From positions 372,001 to 436,000 of the forward strand of contig JAEHOE010000043.1 in assembly GCA_016858145.1 (NCBI GenBank): a stretch of DNA of 64,000 nt, read 5' to 3'. Below the pieces are notes generated by a model. That model made no database searches, was not told where the DNA came from, and saw nothing but the letters and a program-made list of their open reading frames with translations. Positions 35,501 through 46,153 of this stretch are shown here, one piece after another. This DNA is from Edaphochlamys debaryana (taxonomy: Eukaryota; Chlorophyta; Chlorophyceae; Chlamydomonadales). Both the position numbers and the translations under genes were made by a program. Positions within the stretch are counted from its first letter, which is position 1; the number at the start of each line of letters is the position of its first letter.

Positions 35501-38500
35501 TACGGCCCATCCGTGGTACCGTACAATGCGGACACACCACGCGGAAGGGATGCGTACGACACGGTGCAGCCGCACGTACGGCAATACGAGTCAGAGGCGT
35601 CGGGTACGGCAACCGCGATGTAGAAGGGCCCGCGCGATGCCGAGGGGATGGCAAAGCTCGTGAACACTGCGGATCCAGAGCAATCGGGCGTGCCTCGGTC
35701 AACCATAGGTATGCCAGGGGGAGGCGGTGGCGAGGGTGGGGTGGGGGCCAGTGGGCTCGGCGGCTCTGGGCTGGGTGGTGTGGGGCTGGGCGGCTCTGGG
35801 CTGGGCGGCTCTGGGCTGGGCGGTGGAGGGCAGGGCGGCTGGGGACCCGGGGGGAAGGATGTCATCACACGGGATGGCGGGATGGGCGGACGAGGTCGCG
35901 GCGGCAGGGGACTGGGAGGGGAAGGACTGGGTGGGAGAGGGCTTGGTGGTGGAGGGCTGGGCGGAGGAGGGCTGGGCGGAGAAGGGCTGGGCGGAGGAGG
36001 GCCGGGCGGAGGTGGGCTGGGCGGAGAAGGGCTGGGCGGAGGTGGACTGGGCGGAGGAGGGCTGGGCGGAGGTGGGCTGGGCGGAGGAGGGCTGGGCGGA
36101 GAAGGGCTGGGCGGCTCGGGGCTCGGGGGCAGAGGGTTGGGAGGGGCAGGAAACGGAGGAGGAGACGGAGGCAGGGGCGGAAGAGGAGGGTCAATGGGCT
36201 TGGGTGGTGGAGCAGGCGGGGAGGGAGGCGAAGGAAGCGGAGGCGCCGGAGAGGGAGGAGCTGGCGGGGTGGGGCTTGGGGGCCGAGGGCTGGGTGGAGA
36301 GGGGCTCGGGGGGGTGGGACTGGGTGGGAGGGGGCTTGGTGGTGGAGGGCTGGGCGGAGGAGGGCCGGGCGGAGGTGGGCTGGGCGGAGAAGGGCTGGGC
36401 GGAGGTGGACTGGGCGGAGGAGGGCTGGGCGGAGGTGGGCTGGGCGGAGGAGGGCTGGGCGGAGAAGGGCTGGGCGGCTCGGGGCTCGGGGGCAGAGGGT
36501 TGGGAGGGGCAGGAAACGGAGGAGGAGACGGAGGCAGGGGCGGAAGAGGAGGGTCAATGGGCTTGGGTGGTGGAGCAGGCGGGGAGGGAGGCGAAGGAAG
36601 CGGAGGCGCCGGAGAGGGAGGAGCTGGCGGGGTGGGGCTTGGGGGGCCGAGGGCTGGGTGGAGAGGGGCTCGGGGGGGTGGGACTGGGTGGGAGGGGGCT
36701 TGGTGGTGGAGGGCTGGGCGGAGGAGGGCCGGGCGGAGGTGGGCTGGGCGGAGGAGGGCCGGGCGGAGGTGGGCTGGGCGGAGAAGGGCTGGGCGGAGGT
36801 GGACTGGGCGGAGGAGGGCTGGGCGGAGGTGGGCTGGGCGGAGGAGGGCTGGGCGGAGAAGGGCTGGGCGGCTCGGAGCTCGGGGGCAGAGGGTTGGGAG
36901 GGGCAGGAAACGGAGGAGGAGACGGAGGCAGGGGCGGAAGAGGAGGGTCAATGGGCTTGGGTGGTGGAGCAGGCGGGGAGGGAGGCGAAGGAAGCGGAGG
37001 CGCCGGAGAGGGAGGAGCTGGCGGGGTGGGGCTTGGGGGCCGAGGGCTGGGTGGAGAAGGGCTAGGAGGGGAAGGACTGGGTGGGAAGGGGCTGGTGGGG
37101 GTGGGACTGGGTGGGAGGGGGCTTGGTGGTGGAGGGCTGGGCGGAGGAGGGCCGGGAGGAGGTGGGCTGGGCGGAGGAGGGCTGGGCGGAGGTGGGCTGG
37201 GCGGAGGAGGGCTGGGCGGAGGAGGGCTGGGCGGAGGAGGGCTGGGCGGAGGAGGGCTGGGCGGAGGAGGGCTGGGCGGAGAAGGGCTCGGGGGCAGAGG
37301 GTTGGGAGGGGCAGGAAACGGAGGAGGGGACGGCGGCAGGGGCGGCAGGGGCGGATCAATGGGCTGGGGTGGTGGGATAGGCGGGGAGGGAGGCGAGGGA
37401 AGCGGGGGCTCCGGCGAGGGAGGCGTTGCCGGGGCCGGGCTTGGTGGCAGGGGGGAAGGCGGCACGGGCAGGCCCGGGGGCAGTGGGCTGGGGGGGACGG
37501 GGCTTGGCGGGGCGGGAACCGGCGGGGACGGGCTCGACGGCTCGGGGCTTGGTGGGAAGGGGCTTGGTGGCTCAGGGCTCGGAGGAGGGGGATATGGAGG
37601 AGGCGAGGGGCGGAGCGGGGGCAGAGGTGGATCAATGGGCCCGGGAGGCGGCGAGGGAGGGGACGGGGGCATGGGCGGTAGCGGCGAAGGAGGCATGGGG
37701 CTGGGAAGCTGAGGCGGGGAGGGGCACGGGGGCTGTGGGCTCGGTGGCTCTGGGCTGGGCGGCTGCGGTGCGGGGGGGACTGGGCTCGGCGGGAAGGGGC
37801 TTGGAGGCTCTGGGCTTGGTGGAATGGGGCTCGGTGGCAAAGGGCTCGGTGGGGACGGACTTGGAGGTACGGGGCTTGGAGGTACGGGGCTTGGTGGCGG
37901 GGGGCTTGGCGGCTCAGGGCTTGGCGGCGCGGGCGACGGGGGAGGCGAGGGCGCAAATGGGGGCAGCGGAGGGTCGATGGGCATGGGGGGTGGCGAGGGA
38001 GGGGACGGGGGTAGAGGCGACGGCGGGACAGGTGAGGGAGGCAAGGGCGGATGTGGGGAGGGCGGTGACGGGCTGGGCGGCAGCGGACTGGGCGGAGTAG
38101 GGCTTGGAGGGGAGGGGCTGGGTGGCTCGGGGCTGGGAGGAGCAGGGCTGGGAGGAGCAGGGCTGGGAGGAAGAGGGCTGGGTGGGAAAGGGCTAGGAGG
38201 GGCAGGGCTGGGAGGAAGAGGGCTGGGTGGGAAAGGGCTAGGAGGGGCAGGGCTTGGCGGCGGTGGGCTCGGTGGCAGGGGGCTGGGAGGGAGAGGATTG
38301 GGTGGCATGGGGCTTGGCGGGTCTGGGCTGGGCGGGACCGGGCTGGGCGGGACCGGGCTGGGCGGCAGCGGGGATGGTGGTGAGGGCGGCAGAGGGGGCA
38401 GGGGAGGGTCAATGGGTGACGGTGGGGGCGCGGGAGGGGAGGGCGGCAGCGGAGGGCTTGGAGGTGCAGGACTTGGTGGATTGGGGTTGGGAGGGTCCGG

Positions 38501-41500
38501 GCTTGGGGGCAGCGGGACCGGGGGCAACGGGCTGGGAGGAGTAGGGCTTGGAGGGGATGGAACTGGAGGCAGGGGGCTTGGTGGGGAGGGGGACGGCGGT
38601 GAAGGGTCTGGGGGTGAAGGTGAGGGTGGACTAGGGCTTGGCGGGTTGGGAGTGGGAGGCTCTGGGCTTGGGGGCTCAGGCGACGGCGGCAGGGGGCTTG
38701 GGGGCAAGGGGGATGGAGGAGAGGGGCTCGGTGGAGGGGGGCTTGGGGGCAGGGGGCTGGGAGGCTTGGGCGAGGGAGGCTCCGGGCTTGGCGGAGGGGG
38801 CGAAGGCGGGAGTGGGTTGGGAGGGCTAGGTGACGGCGGCGGGGGGCTGGGAGGCTTGGGGGAAGGAGGCTCTGGGCTTGGCGGAGGGGGCGAAGGCGGG
38901 AGTGGGCTGGGGGGCTTGGGCGAGGGAGGCTCCGGGCTTGGGGGCTCAGGTGACGGCGGCACAGGACTGGGAGGGCTCGGTGACGGCGGCTGGGGGCTGG
39001 GAGGCTTGGGGGAAGGAGGCTCTGGGCTTGGCGGAGGGGGCGAAGGCGGGAGTGGGCTGGGGGGCTTGGGCGAGGGAGGCTCCGGGCTTGGGGGCTCAGG
39101 TGACGGCGGCAAAGGGCTGGGAGGGCTAGGTGACGGCGGCGGGGGGCTGGAAGGCTCGGGCGAGGGGGGCTCTGGGCTTGGCGGAGGGGGCGAAGGCGGG
39201 AGTGGGCTGGGAGGGGTCGGGGATGGCGGCGGGGGGCTGGGAGGCTTGGGGGAAGGAGGCTCTGGGCTTGGCGGAGGGGGCGAAGGCGGGAGTGGGCTGG
39301 GGGGCTTGGGCGAGGGAGGCTCCGGGCTTGGGGGCTCAGGTGACGGCGGCACAGGACTGGGAGGGCTAGGTGACGGCGGCGGGGGGGCTGGGAGGCTTGG
39401 GGGAAGGAGGCTCTGGGCTTGGCGGAGGGGGCGAAGGCGGGAGTGGGCTGGGAGGCTTGGGCGAGGGAGGCTCCGGGCTTGGGGGCTCAGGTGACGGCGG
39501 CACAGGGCTGGGAGGGCTAGGTGACGGCGGCGGGGGGCTGGGAGGCTTGGGCGAGGGGGGCTCTGGGCTTGGCGGAGGGGGCGAAGGCGGGAGTGGGCTG
39601 GGAGGCTTGGGCGAGGGAGGCTCCGGGCTTGGGGGCTCAGGTGACGGCGGCACAGGACTGGGAGGGCTAGGTGACGGCGGCGGGGGGCTGGGAGGCTTGG
39701 GGGAAGGAGGCTCTGGGCTTGGCGGAGGGGGCGAAGGCGGGAGTGGGCTGGGGGGCTTGGGCGAGGGAGGCTCCGGGCTGGGGGGCTCAGGTGACGGCGG
39801 CACAGGGCTGGGAGGGCTAGGTGACGGCGGCGGGGGGCTGGGAGGCTTGGGGGAAGGAGGCTCTGGGCTTGGCGGAGGGGGCGAAGGCGGGAGTGGGCTG
39901 GGAGGGGTCGGGGATGGCGGCGGGGGGACTGGGGGGCTTGGGGTAAGGAGGCTCTGGGCTTGGCGGAGGGGGCGAAGGCGGGAGTGGGCTGGGAGGCTTG
40001 GGCGAGGGAGGCTCCGGGCTTGGGGGCTCAGGTGACGGCGGCACAGGGCTGGGAGGGCTAGGTGACGGCGGCGGGGGGCTGGGAGGCTTGGGCGAGGTGG
40101 GCTCTGGGCTTGGCGGAGGGGGCGAAGGCGGGAGTGGGCTGGGAGGGGTCGGGGATGGCGGTGGGGGACTGGGAGGCTTGGGGGAAGGAGGCTCTGGGCT
40201 TGGCGGAGGGGGCGAAGGGGGGAGTGGGCTGGGGGGTTTGGGTGAGGGAGGCTCCGGGCTTGGGGGCTCAGGTGACGGCGGCGGGGGGCTTGGGGGCAGG
40301 GGCGAGGGAGGGTTTGGGCTGGGGGGCTCGGGGGAGGGCGGAGGCGGACTTGGAGGCTTGGGCGAGGGAGGCTCTGGGCTTGGGGGAGGGGGCGATGGAG
40401 GTTCAGGGCTCGAAGGGGTAGGAGGATCGGGGCTCGGAGGTGAGGGAGACGGCGGCAGAGGGCTTGGAGGCCGTGGCGAAGGCGGTTCTGGGCTTGGGGG
40501 CTCAGGTGACGGAGGTACTGGGCTTGGAGGGCTGGGGGATGGCGGTACAGGGCTTGGGGGGGACGGGGATGGCGGCGGCGGGCTTGGAGGGTCAGGAGAT
40601 GGCGGCGCAGGGCTTGGGGGTGCCGGGGATGGTGGCATTGGGCTCGGAGGTAGGGGCGATGGGGGGGGAACCGGAGGCAAGGGCGGGGAGGGCCGGGGGC
40701 TTGGAGGCGACGGCGAAGGTGGACGTGGCGACGGTGACGGGGATGGCGGTTTGGGTGGGGACGGGGATGGTCTCGGTGGGGATGGGGATGGCCTCGGTGG
40801 CGACGGCGGGCGTGGCGACGGGGGCGGTGGCGACGGAGGCCTTGGAGGAGGCGCGGGGGGGGGGGGGTGAAGGTGGCAACCGGGGCCGGTGTGGCCAGGC
40901 GTTCTTCCATTTGCCCGGGAAGTTGGGGGGCGGTGGAGGGTGAGGCGGCGCTGCGGGGCGCAGGGGCGAGTTGCCTGGCAGCGGCGGCGCGAGCGGAGGC
41001 CGGGGCGGGGCGTTGGCCGTGCTACTGCCCGCGTCGGGTGGGAAGGGCGCCGCTGTGGGCACGCTGGGGGGCAGGCTGTTCACGGGGGGCAGCGGGGGCT
41101 CGGGTGGGGGCGGCGGGGAGGTGGGTTCACAGAAGTCCATTCGGTCATAGAAGATGCCGTAGTAGTCATTTGTGCTGGAGAAGCCGCCATCCAGGTTGGG
41201 CATCGAGTAGTTGCGCGCAGCAAACTGCTGCGACCACAGGTCCCAGCAGCACTTGCCGTGCGGCGCAATGATGTTGACGAAGCCGCCTGCGGGGGGCACG
41301 GCGGGGGCGGATGCTGTACACTAGACCCTGTGGCCGGATAGGCCGGGCCAGGCGCCGGGCCCATGCGAGGCCTGCCCCGGTCGCACGCAGCACATGTTCT
41401 CGCCGCCTCCAGGGTTGTCCGCACTCGCCTGTGTCGGTCACGGGGTCCCACCACTGCCAGCCGTTGCCGCTGAGGTCGTACACGGAGATGTTGTACTGCT

Positions 41501-44500
41501 TGGTTTTGTCAGTCGAATCTATAGGGCCGTAGTAGCGCGGGTACTCGTAGACACCTGTTGCCGAGGCGTAGAAGAGCTGGATCTGGTAGCTGACCAGCCT
41601 GGGGTGGCGGGAGGGGGCGGTGCGGGGCCAGGGCGTGGGGTTACGGGCCAGGAAGCTTGTGGGTCGAGCCCTAAGCGGTGTGCTGATGGGAGGCATCATG
41701 GGCGACATGCGAGTGCGGGGGCACATCCACGGAGGGAGGCACTCAGGGCCCCTCTCGGCGCCTGGCAGGGTGGGCCCCTGGCGCTGGGGTGCAGCTCCTG
41801 TCCCAGCGCGCATGCGACAGGCCCCGCCGCACCTGTGCCAGTCCTTGCAGAAGTTGTGGTGGCCGGTCAGGTTGCTGGGGGGGCACGGGGTGGGAGGCAG
41901 GGGAGCGGGTCAGGAGGGCGAGACAAAACATATCGACCGGTGAGCGGCCCGCCAGCCGGGCCTGATGGCGGTATGTGCACCCCTCTCTTCCCCCTCCCTC
42001 CTGCCATGCACAACGGCCCCCGCGTCCCCATCCTCTCCCCAACCCCTTCTCCTCCATTACCACCACCCCCCCTCACATGGTCTTGAGCGTGGTCATCATG
42101 AGCCACGTGGAGGGGATGGGGCCCTCGATCTGGCCCGTCTCCATCTCGTCGCTCAGGTCGCTGGGGGGGAGCAGGAAGCGGTGGGGAGAGAAGGAAGCAC
42201 GGGGGGTAGGGGCATGAAGAGCCGGCACAGACGGGGAACTGGGGAAGGCACTGACCACCGGTCAGATCAAGCAGAAAGGCCGACATGCCGGGGTGCTGGG
42301 CCCGAGCTCTGACGCATCCCCAGCCCCCCTGGTCCAGGGCCAAGCAGCCCCGCCCCTGCGGCCCCAGGGCTCACATGTACTCCAGTTTGGCGAACTGGGC
42401 CCAGTCCGCGGGCAGCTGGCCCGTGATGAGGGGCTTGGAGGCCCAGGGCGAGGGGTGGCGGCCGTCCCGCGTGCGCTTGACGGTGATACGCTGCAGCGTG
42501 TCGGCCAGCAGCTTGCGGCCGGCCGTGGGGTCGTACACGGGGTAGTGCCAGCCCTGGATGCTGTCCGGACTCTGATAACCGGGAAGCTGGGTGACACTCA
42601 CGGTCTGGTTGCCGTACCGGATCCAGTTCAGAGCCGCCTTGAGGCCGGGGCTCCATTCCAGGCGGGCCTTGGCCGTCCACCTGCAGGGGGGTGGGGTGGG
42701 GGTGGGGAGCAACGGGGTGGGCGGGTGGGGTGCCGGCAGGTGGGAGGTCTCAAGAAGGCCCCCGCTACCTCCAGAAAAGCTTCCAAACTGCTCCCCTTCC
42801 CACCGCATGGCGTTGAGCTCCGTCATCGGGGAGAAGGCGCAGACGCTTTGCGCATGCGAGCGGGAGGCGAGCTGGGGGTTGAGGCTGCCAACGGACTGAG
42901 TAATGGTCGCTCGGACCACTCCAACGTTGGCTGAGGCGGGGGACAGAGAGGCGGGCCGAGTTAGCAGGGTGTTGCGGCATATGACGGTTGTGACGGGGGC
43001 TTGTGAGGAGGGCTCAGGCAAGCCCATCGGCCCCGCTTGCCCCCACCGTCAAAAGGTTTCGCACCGGACGAGCGTTAATAAACTTAGAAGCCAGAGCCCG
43101 TGCCCGCCGCGCCCCTCCCCGTCCTGCTTCGCCCCCGGCCGCCACGACCGCACCCGCCATCAACATGAACCAGGACTTGGCTGTGCCGTTGAGGGACCGC
43201 ATCAGGTCGGGCCAGGTGTTGGGGTCGAAGCTGCGTGCGGGGAGCAGCGAGGGCAGCCAAGGCAGCAGTGAGGCCGCCAGGAAGGCACCAGACCGCGCTT
43301 TGAAGCCGGGGTGCAGGCCTCACGTCAGCGGTGCGCGCATTCTACCGCGCACGGTGGACCCCCTTCCCCGGACCCTCCCCATGGCCCCCCGGCTGTCCAG
43401 TCTGGTCCCCTCTGCTGCCTCGGCTCCCGCCTCACAAGTCAAACGTGGTTCCGTTCCGCCCCGTCATGTCGGGGGACACCTTGAGCTGGGCGTGCTCGGG
43501 CGTGAGGTAGATGTCCTCCAGGTATCTGCACACCGGCAGCGGAACGTGGGGGGGGGGTGACCAATGGTGAGGCCAGGGGGAGTAGCAGATGAGACATCCC
43601 GTGCGGCTGCGCTGAAGAGCAGGCGCGCGGGCGGGGGCGGTTCGGGCCAACCCACGGCGCAGGCCACGTGATGGGCCGCGGCGTGCATGGCTGGAGGACC
43701 CTGCCGGGAGGAGCATGCTCCCAGTGCACCTCGTGAAGGCCAGGCTGGCCCGTCCCCGCCTCCCCCGCCCCCCCTCCCCCCTCCGCCCCCGCCCTCACAT
43801 CTCCTCCAGCGGCATGCACGCCAGCTCGTCCACCATGCTGAACTCGGGCGGCTCCACGATGTTGATGTCGGGCAGGTGCCACGCGGGCGTGTGGCGGAGG
43901 GAGCTGCGGGCGAAGAGAAGGGGAGGGGCAGGGTTTAAAGGCAGGAGAGAGGGCCAGGGGGCTTCCTACCGTGGTGGTGGGTTTCGGTGGTCCCCCCAGG
44001 CCCCGCCTACATGCGCGTGACGTGGTTCCTGTAGACTCCCGTTGTTGCGGTGACGTTGCCATCCCGCATGACGCGCACAGTGGTGTCATTGCGGAAGCGC
44101 GTGCCCGTGATGTGATACGTGGTGGTGTTGAGCGACTCGCACGCAACGGCCAGGTCGGGGTCATCGACCCCCGCCGGCGGCGACACTCCGCGAGCTGTGA
44201 AGGCGTTGAAGTCGCACATGCTCGGTCGCGCTCCCGTTCCCCTGCGAGGATGTGGATATGACGGGTTCAGACATGGCGGGGGCAGGGGCGGCGGGGGGAG
44301 CGGGGAGCATGTCGGGACATGTTCACAGGCTGCAGTGCGCCCATGCCACTAGTCGGCTGCCACGAGCGCTTCATATCGTCGCTTGAGAAGCAAAGGCCCT
44401 GAGCGGTTTGCTACATCGTCGAAGTTCTCCGCAATGCGCCTGACCGCCTGCCTATCAAGTGCTCCAGCCTCGCTCCTCAAGCTTCAACACGCAGCGGCTT

Positions 44501-46153
44501 CAGAGAGCTTTAACACCGCGCTAACAGCGGGGACCAGGGAGGCCTGCATCGAAAGCTGTCCGGACAGCTGTTGCGGCCTACGATACTTGTGTCTTGCTTT
44601 GCGCTGTTGCGCTTTGCATGTATGCTGGGCTTGAAGTGACGCTGCTGTGCGAGCTGCAAAAGGCTGACACCTGTCCTGGCGACGCCCCTTGGCGGCAACC
44701 CGCGGGCGGACCTTGACACGCCCGCAACTCCCCCCTCCCCCCCGCACGCATCGTCCAACAAGCTGCGGGCACGCCGTGCTGGGCCGTGCAAACTTCCTGG
44801 TGTGTCCCACGCTCTAGGCCTCTAGCCCCAAGACTTGACGCCAGCCCTGCCTGGCCCTGCAACCCTTCCCTTTGCCCGCCCTGCCCCACCCCACCCCACC
44901 TCACCTTCCCCACCCCATGCTTTGTCGCTCTCGCCCCTCACCCCATTACGCCCCCACGCCCTACCCCCTCCGTCCCCGCCCAACCACGTAACTGCAAGCA
45001 GCCCTCAGCTCGGCCCATGTAAGATCTCGTACTCCACCCCTATCCTAATCCGCTCCCCAAACCCTTCCCCGGAACGCGTGGTCCGCAAGACGGTACCGCT
45101 CCTCACCAGGCCGGGTATGTGGTGCACCAGGCAGGGGTGGAGGCGCTGGGCGGGTGCGAGAAGCTGTAGGACTGATCCAGCAGGCTGAGGGCGCAGCAGG
45201 TCGTGTTCGGCTCGTTGAGTGCAGCACCTGAGGGGTCGGCGGACGGCGGAGGTGAGCAGCAAGCGGCTGACTGGCGGAGCAGCAAGCTTGGCCTTTGCAG
45301 CCATCACTGTCAGTCGTGACCGATCCTCCCCCATCGAGACTGAGCGGGGACACACGCTCCCGGTGCGCTCCTTGAAAAGACAGCGGGAACCAGGGCGTTT
45401 GGCCCCCGTGCCTGCCCTAGGCCTGCAGCCCTCCCCTCCCCGCCCCTCTCCCACACCCCAATCCCCCCCACCTCCCGGCTCGCAGTAGACCTGGTCCTCG
45501 CAGTCCGGCGCGCACTCGGCCGCGGAGGCGTAGTACTGGCCGGCGCAGTGGCTGATGCAGCGCCAGGGCGCGGTGCCGAAGCCGATGCGCGTGGCCACCT
45601 CGGGGCGGCTCCAGAAGGAGGTGTCGCCGCTGAGGATGAACTGGAGCAGGCCCTTGTCTGCGAGGGAAAAGGAGGGGCCGGGGGGCGATGATGCGTGAAG
45701 AAGGATAACGCAGGCGAAGGGCCGCTCGGTTGAAGGCACGGCGGTGAGAAAGGGGCGCAGATGTCTACCGGTAGAAGCGCAGGCGGAGGCGAGGGGGGGG
45801 GGCAGGGGACGCAGGGGATAGTGGCTGTGGTTGGGCAGGTGGGAGGAAGCCACGGACAAGGCATTGAAGGCGAGTCCTCGCGGTGCGGACTGCCGCATAA
45901 CGCGTGTCACGCGGCCGTCTGCCTGCGCGAACTGACAGCCACGCTCTCAGCCAGGCCCGGACTCACGCTGCTCGTTCACGTCGTTGGCCGATGACCATGG
46001 ACCGTATGCAGCAAACGCGCCCCCTGTCGCTGCGGCGACTATACAAGCTAGCAAAAGCCATCGCTCAGCTGTCCCTATACGCCACCTCGACTCGGCGAGG
46101 AGAGCCCGGTTTGCGCAGCGGGGAGAGCATGGCCGCGCACGAGCCCGGCTCAT
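25698..46153 (-). CDS. giant hydroxyproline-rich multi-span surface protein
   Basis: One 27-exon gene. Exons, 5' to 3': 45967-46153, 45472-45657, 45107-45227, 44011-44241, 43799-43903, 43436-43525, 43154-43230, 42804-42930, 42375-42680, 42077-42160, 41833-41874, 41387-41598, 35344-41286, 34317-35089, 33929-34115, 33560-33678, 32685-33303, 32369-32516, 32004-32179, 31638-31842, 29750-31471, 29057-29616, 27716-28808, 27426-27547, 27088-27240, 26783-26948, 25698-26563. Every junction keeps phase except inside exon 13 (see shift sites). With four extra bases discounted the product is about 4,871 residues: N-terminal anchor (32-50), Cys-rich and LRR-like head, PPSP region (about 645-2445), second ectodomain, seven predicted spans with a 1,200-residue loop, and a charged tail. 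No family name is certain. The layout suggests a cell-wall-linked receptor or channel-like protein (inference). The exon 12 donor and the exon 21/22 junction are the least certain; reading through at 29750 would stop at 29715. Confidence 0.72.
32685..35714 (-). other. giant gene: second ectodomain (end of exon 13 to exon 17)
   Basis: Follows the PPSP region with [20 protein letters not shown] and a Cys cluster ([11 protein letters not shown]). A beta-rich stretch comes next ([48 protein letters not shown]) that reads like an Ig- or bacterial-Big-like sandwich. A Gly/Ser segment with a 6-bp GGATCC/GGTTCC rhythm lies at about 34928-34992. Short helical exons (33929-34115, 33560-33678) and a Pro/Gly-rich linker (exon 17) then lead to the first membrane span. 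Confidence 0.55.
36641..36646 (-). other. shift site 1: G6 where sister repeats have G5
   Basis: The word CTTGGGGGCCGAG in the neighbouring copies (about 36265 and 37030) has five G; this copy has six. The PPSP frame changes here. Confidence 0.85.
39381..39387 (-). other. shift site 2: G7 where sister repeats have G6
   Basis: Sister copies read GACGGCGGCGGGGGGCTGGG; this copy has one more G, and the PPSP frame changes here. Confidence 0.85.
39922..39934 (-). other. shift site 3: extra A in a diverged repeat copy
   Basis: This copy reads CGGGGGGACTGGGGGG where sisters read CGGGGGGCTGGGAGG. The inserted base is A at 39928, with nearby substitutions, so it is not a plain homopolymer slip. Confidence 0.75.
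40855..40867 (-). other. shift site 4: 13-base G run at the start of the PPSP region
   Basis: A run length divisible by three would connect the upstream frame ([18 protein letters not shown]) to the PPSP frame. Thirteen does not. Confidence 0.75.
41387..46153 (-). other. giant gene: anchor, Cys-rich and LRR-like head (exons 1-12)
   Basis: Exon 1 starts at the ATG at 46153 and carries [20 protein letters not shown], a signal anchor or signal peptide. Exons 2-3 are Cys-rich ([31 protein letters not shown]). Exons 4-11 are short and mostly have phase-2 introns. They carry LRR-like sequence such as [35 protein letters not shown] and [21 protein letters not shown]. The regular phase and length resemble LRR exon modules. 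Several NxT/S glycosylation sites occur (for example [17 protein letters not shown]). Exon 12 holds an aromatic block ([17 protein letters not shown]). Intron 3 is long (44242-45106) and could hide an exon, although none was seen. Confidence 0.6.

Larger units (their letters stand above)
35715..41125 (-). repeat. PPSP hydroxyproline-rich repeat region of the giant gene
   Basis: About 1,800 residues of Pro with Ser, Glu, Lys, Leu and Thr in an X-P-P-S-P rhythm, as in extensin- and pherophorin-type volvocine wall proteins, where the prolines are hydroxylated and glycosylated. The N-terminal third is built of 15- to 45-residue blocks such as [17 protein letters not shown]. The C-terminal part holds seven copies of a PIDPPLPP spacer, the last three inside near-identical DNA units. 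The sense strand is clear because only the minus strand continues into the flanking ectodomain exons. Confidence 0.9.

Noticed and set aside
36560..38412. Minus-strand frames reading [12 protein letters not shown] and similar
   Set aside because: Off-frame reading of the same PPSP repeats. They stay open only because the DNA has almost no A or T; they appear on one side of each shift site.
35648..40870. Long plus-strand frames reading [15 protein letters not shown] glycine-rich proteins (over 650 codons)
   Set aside because: They are the antisense of the PPSP repeat. Only the minus-strand reading continues through splice junctions into Cys-containing and membrane exons.
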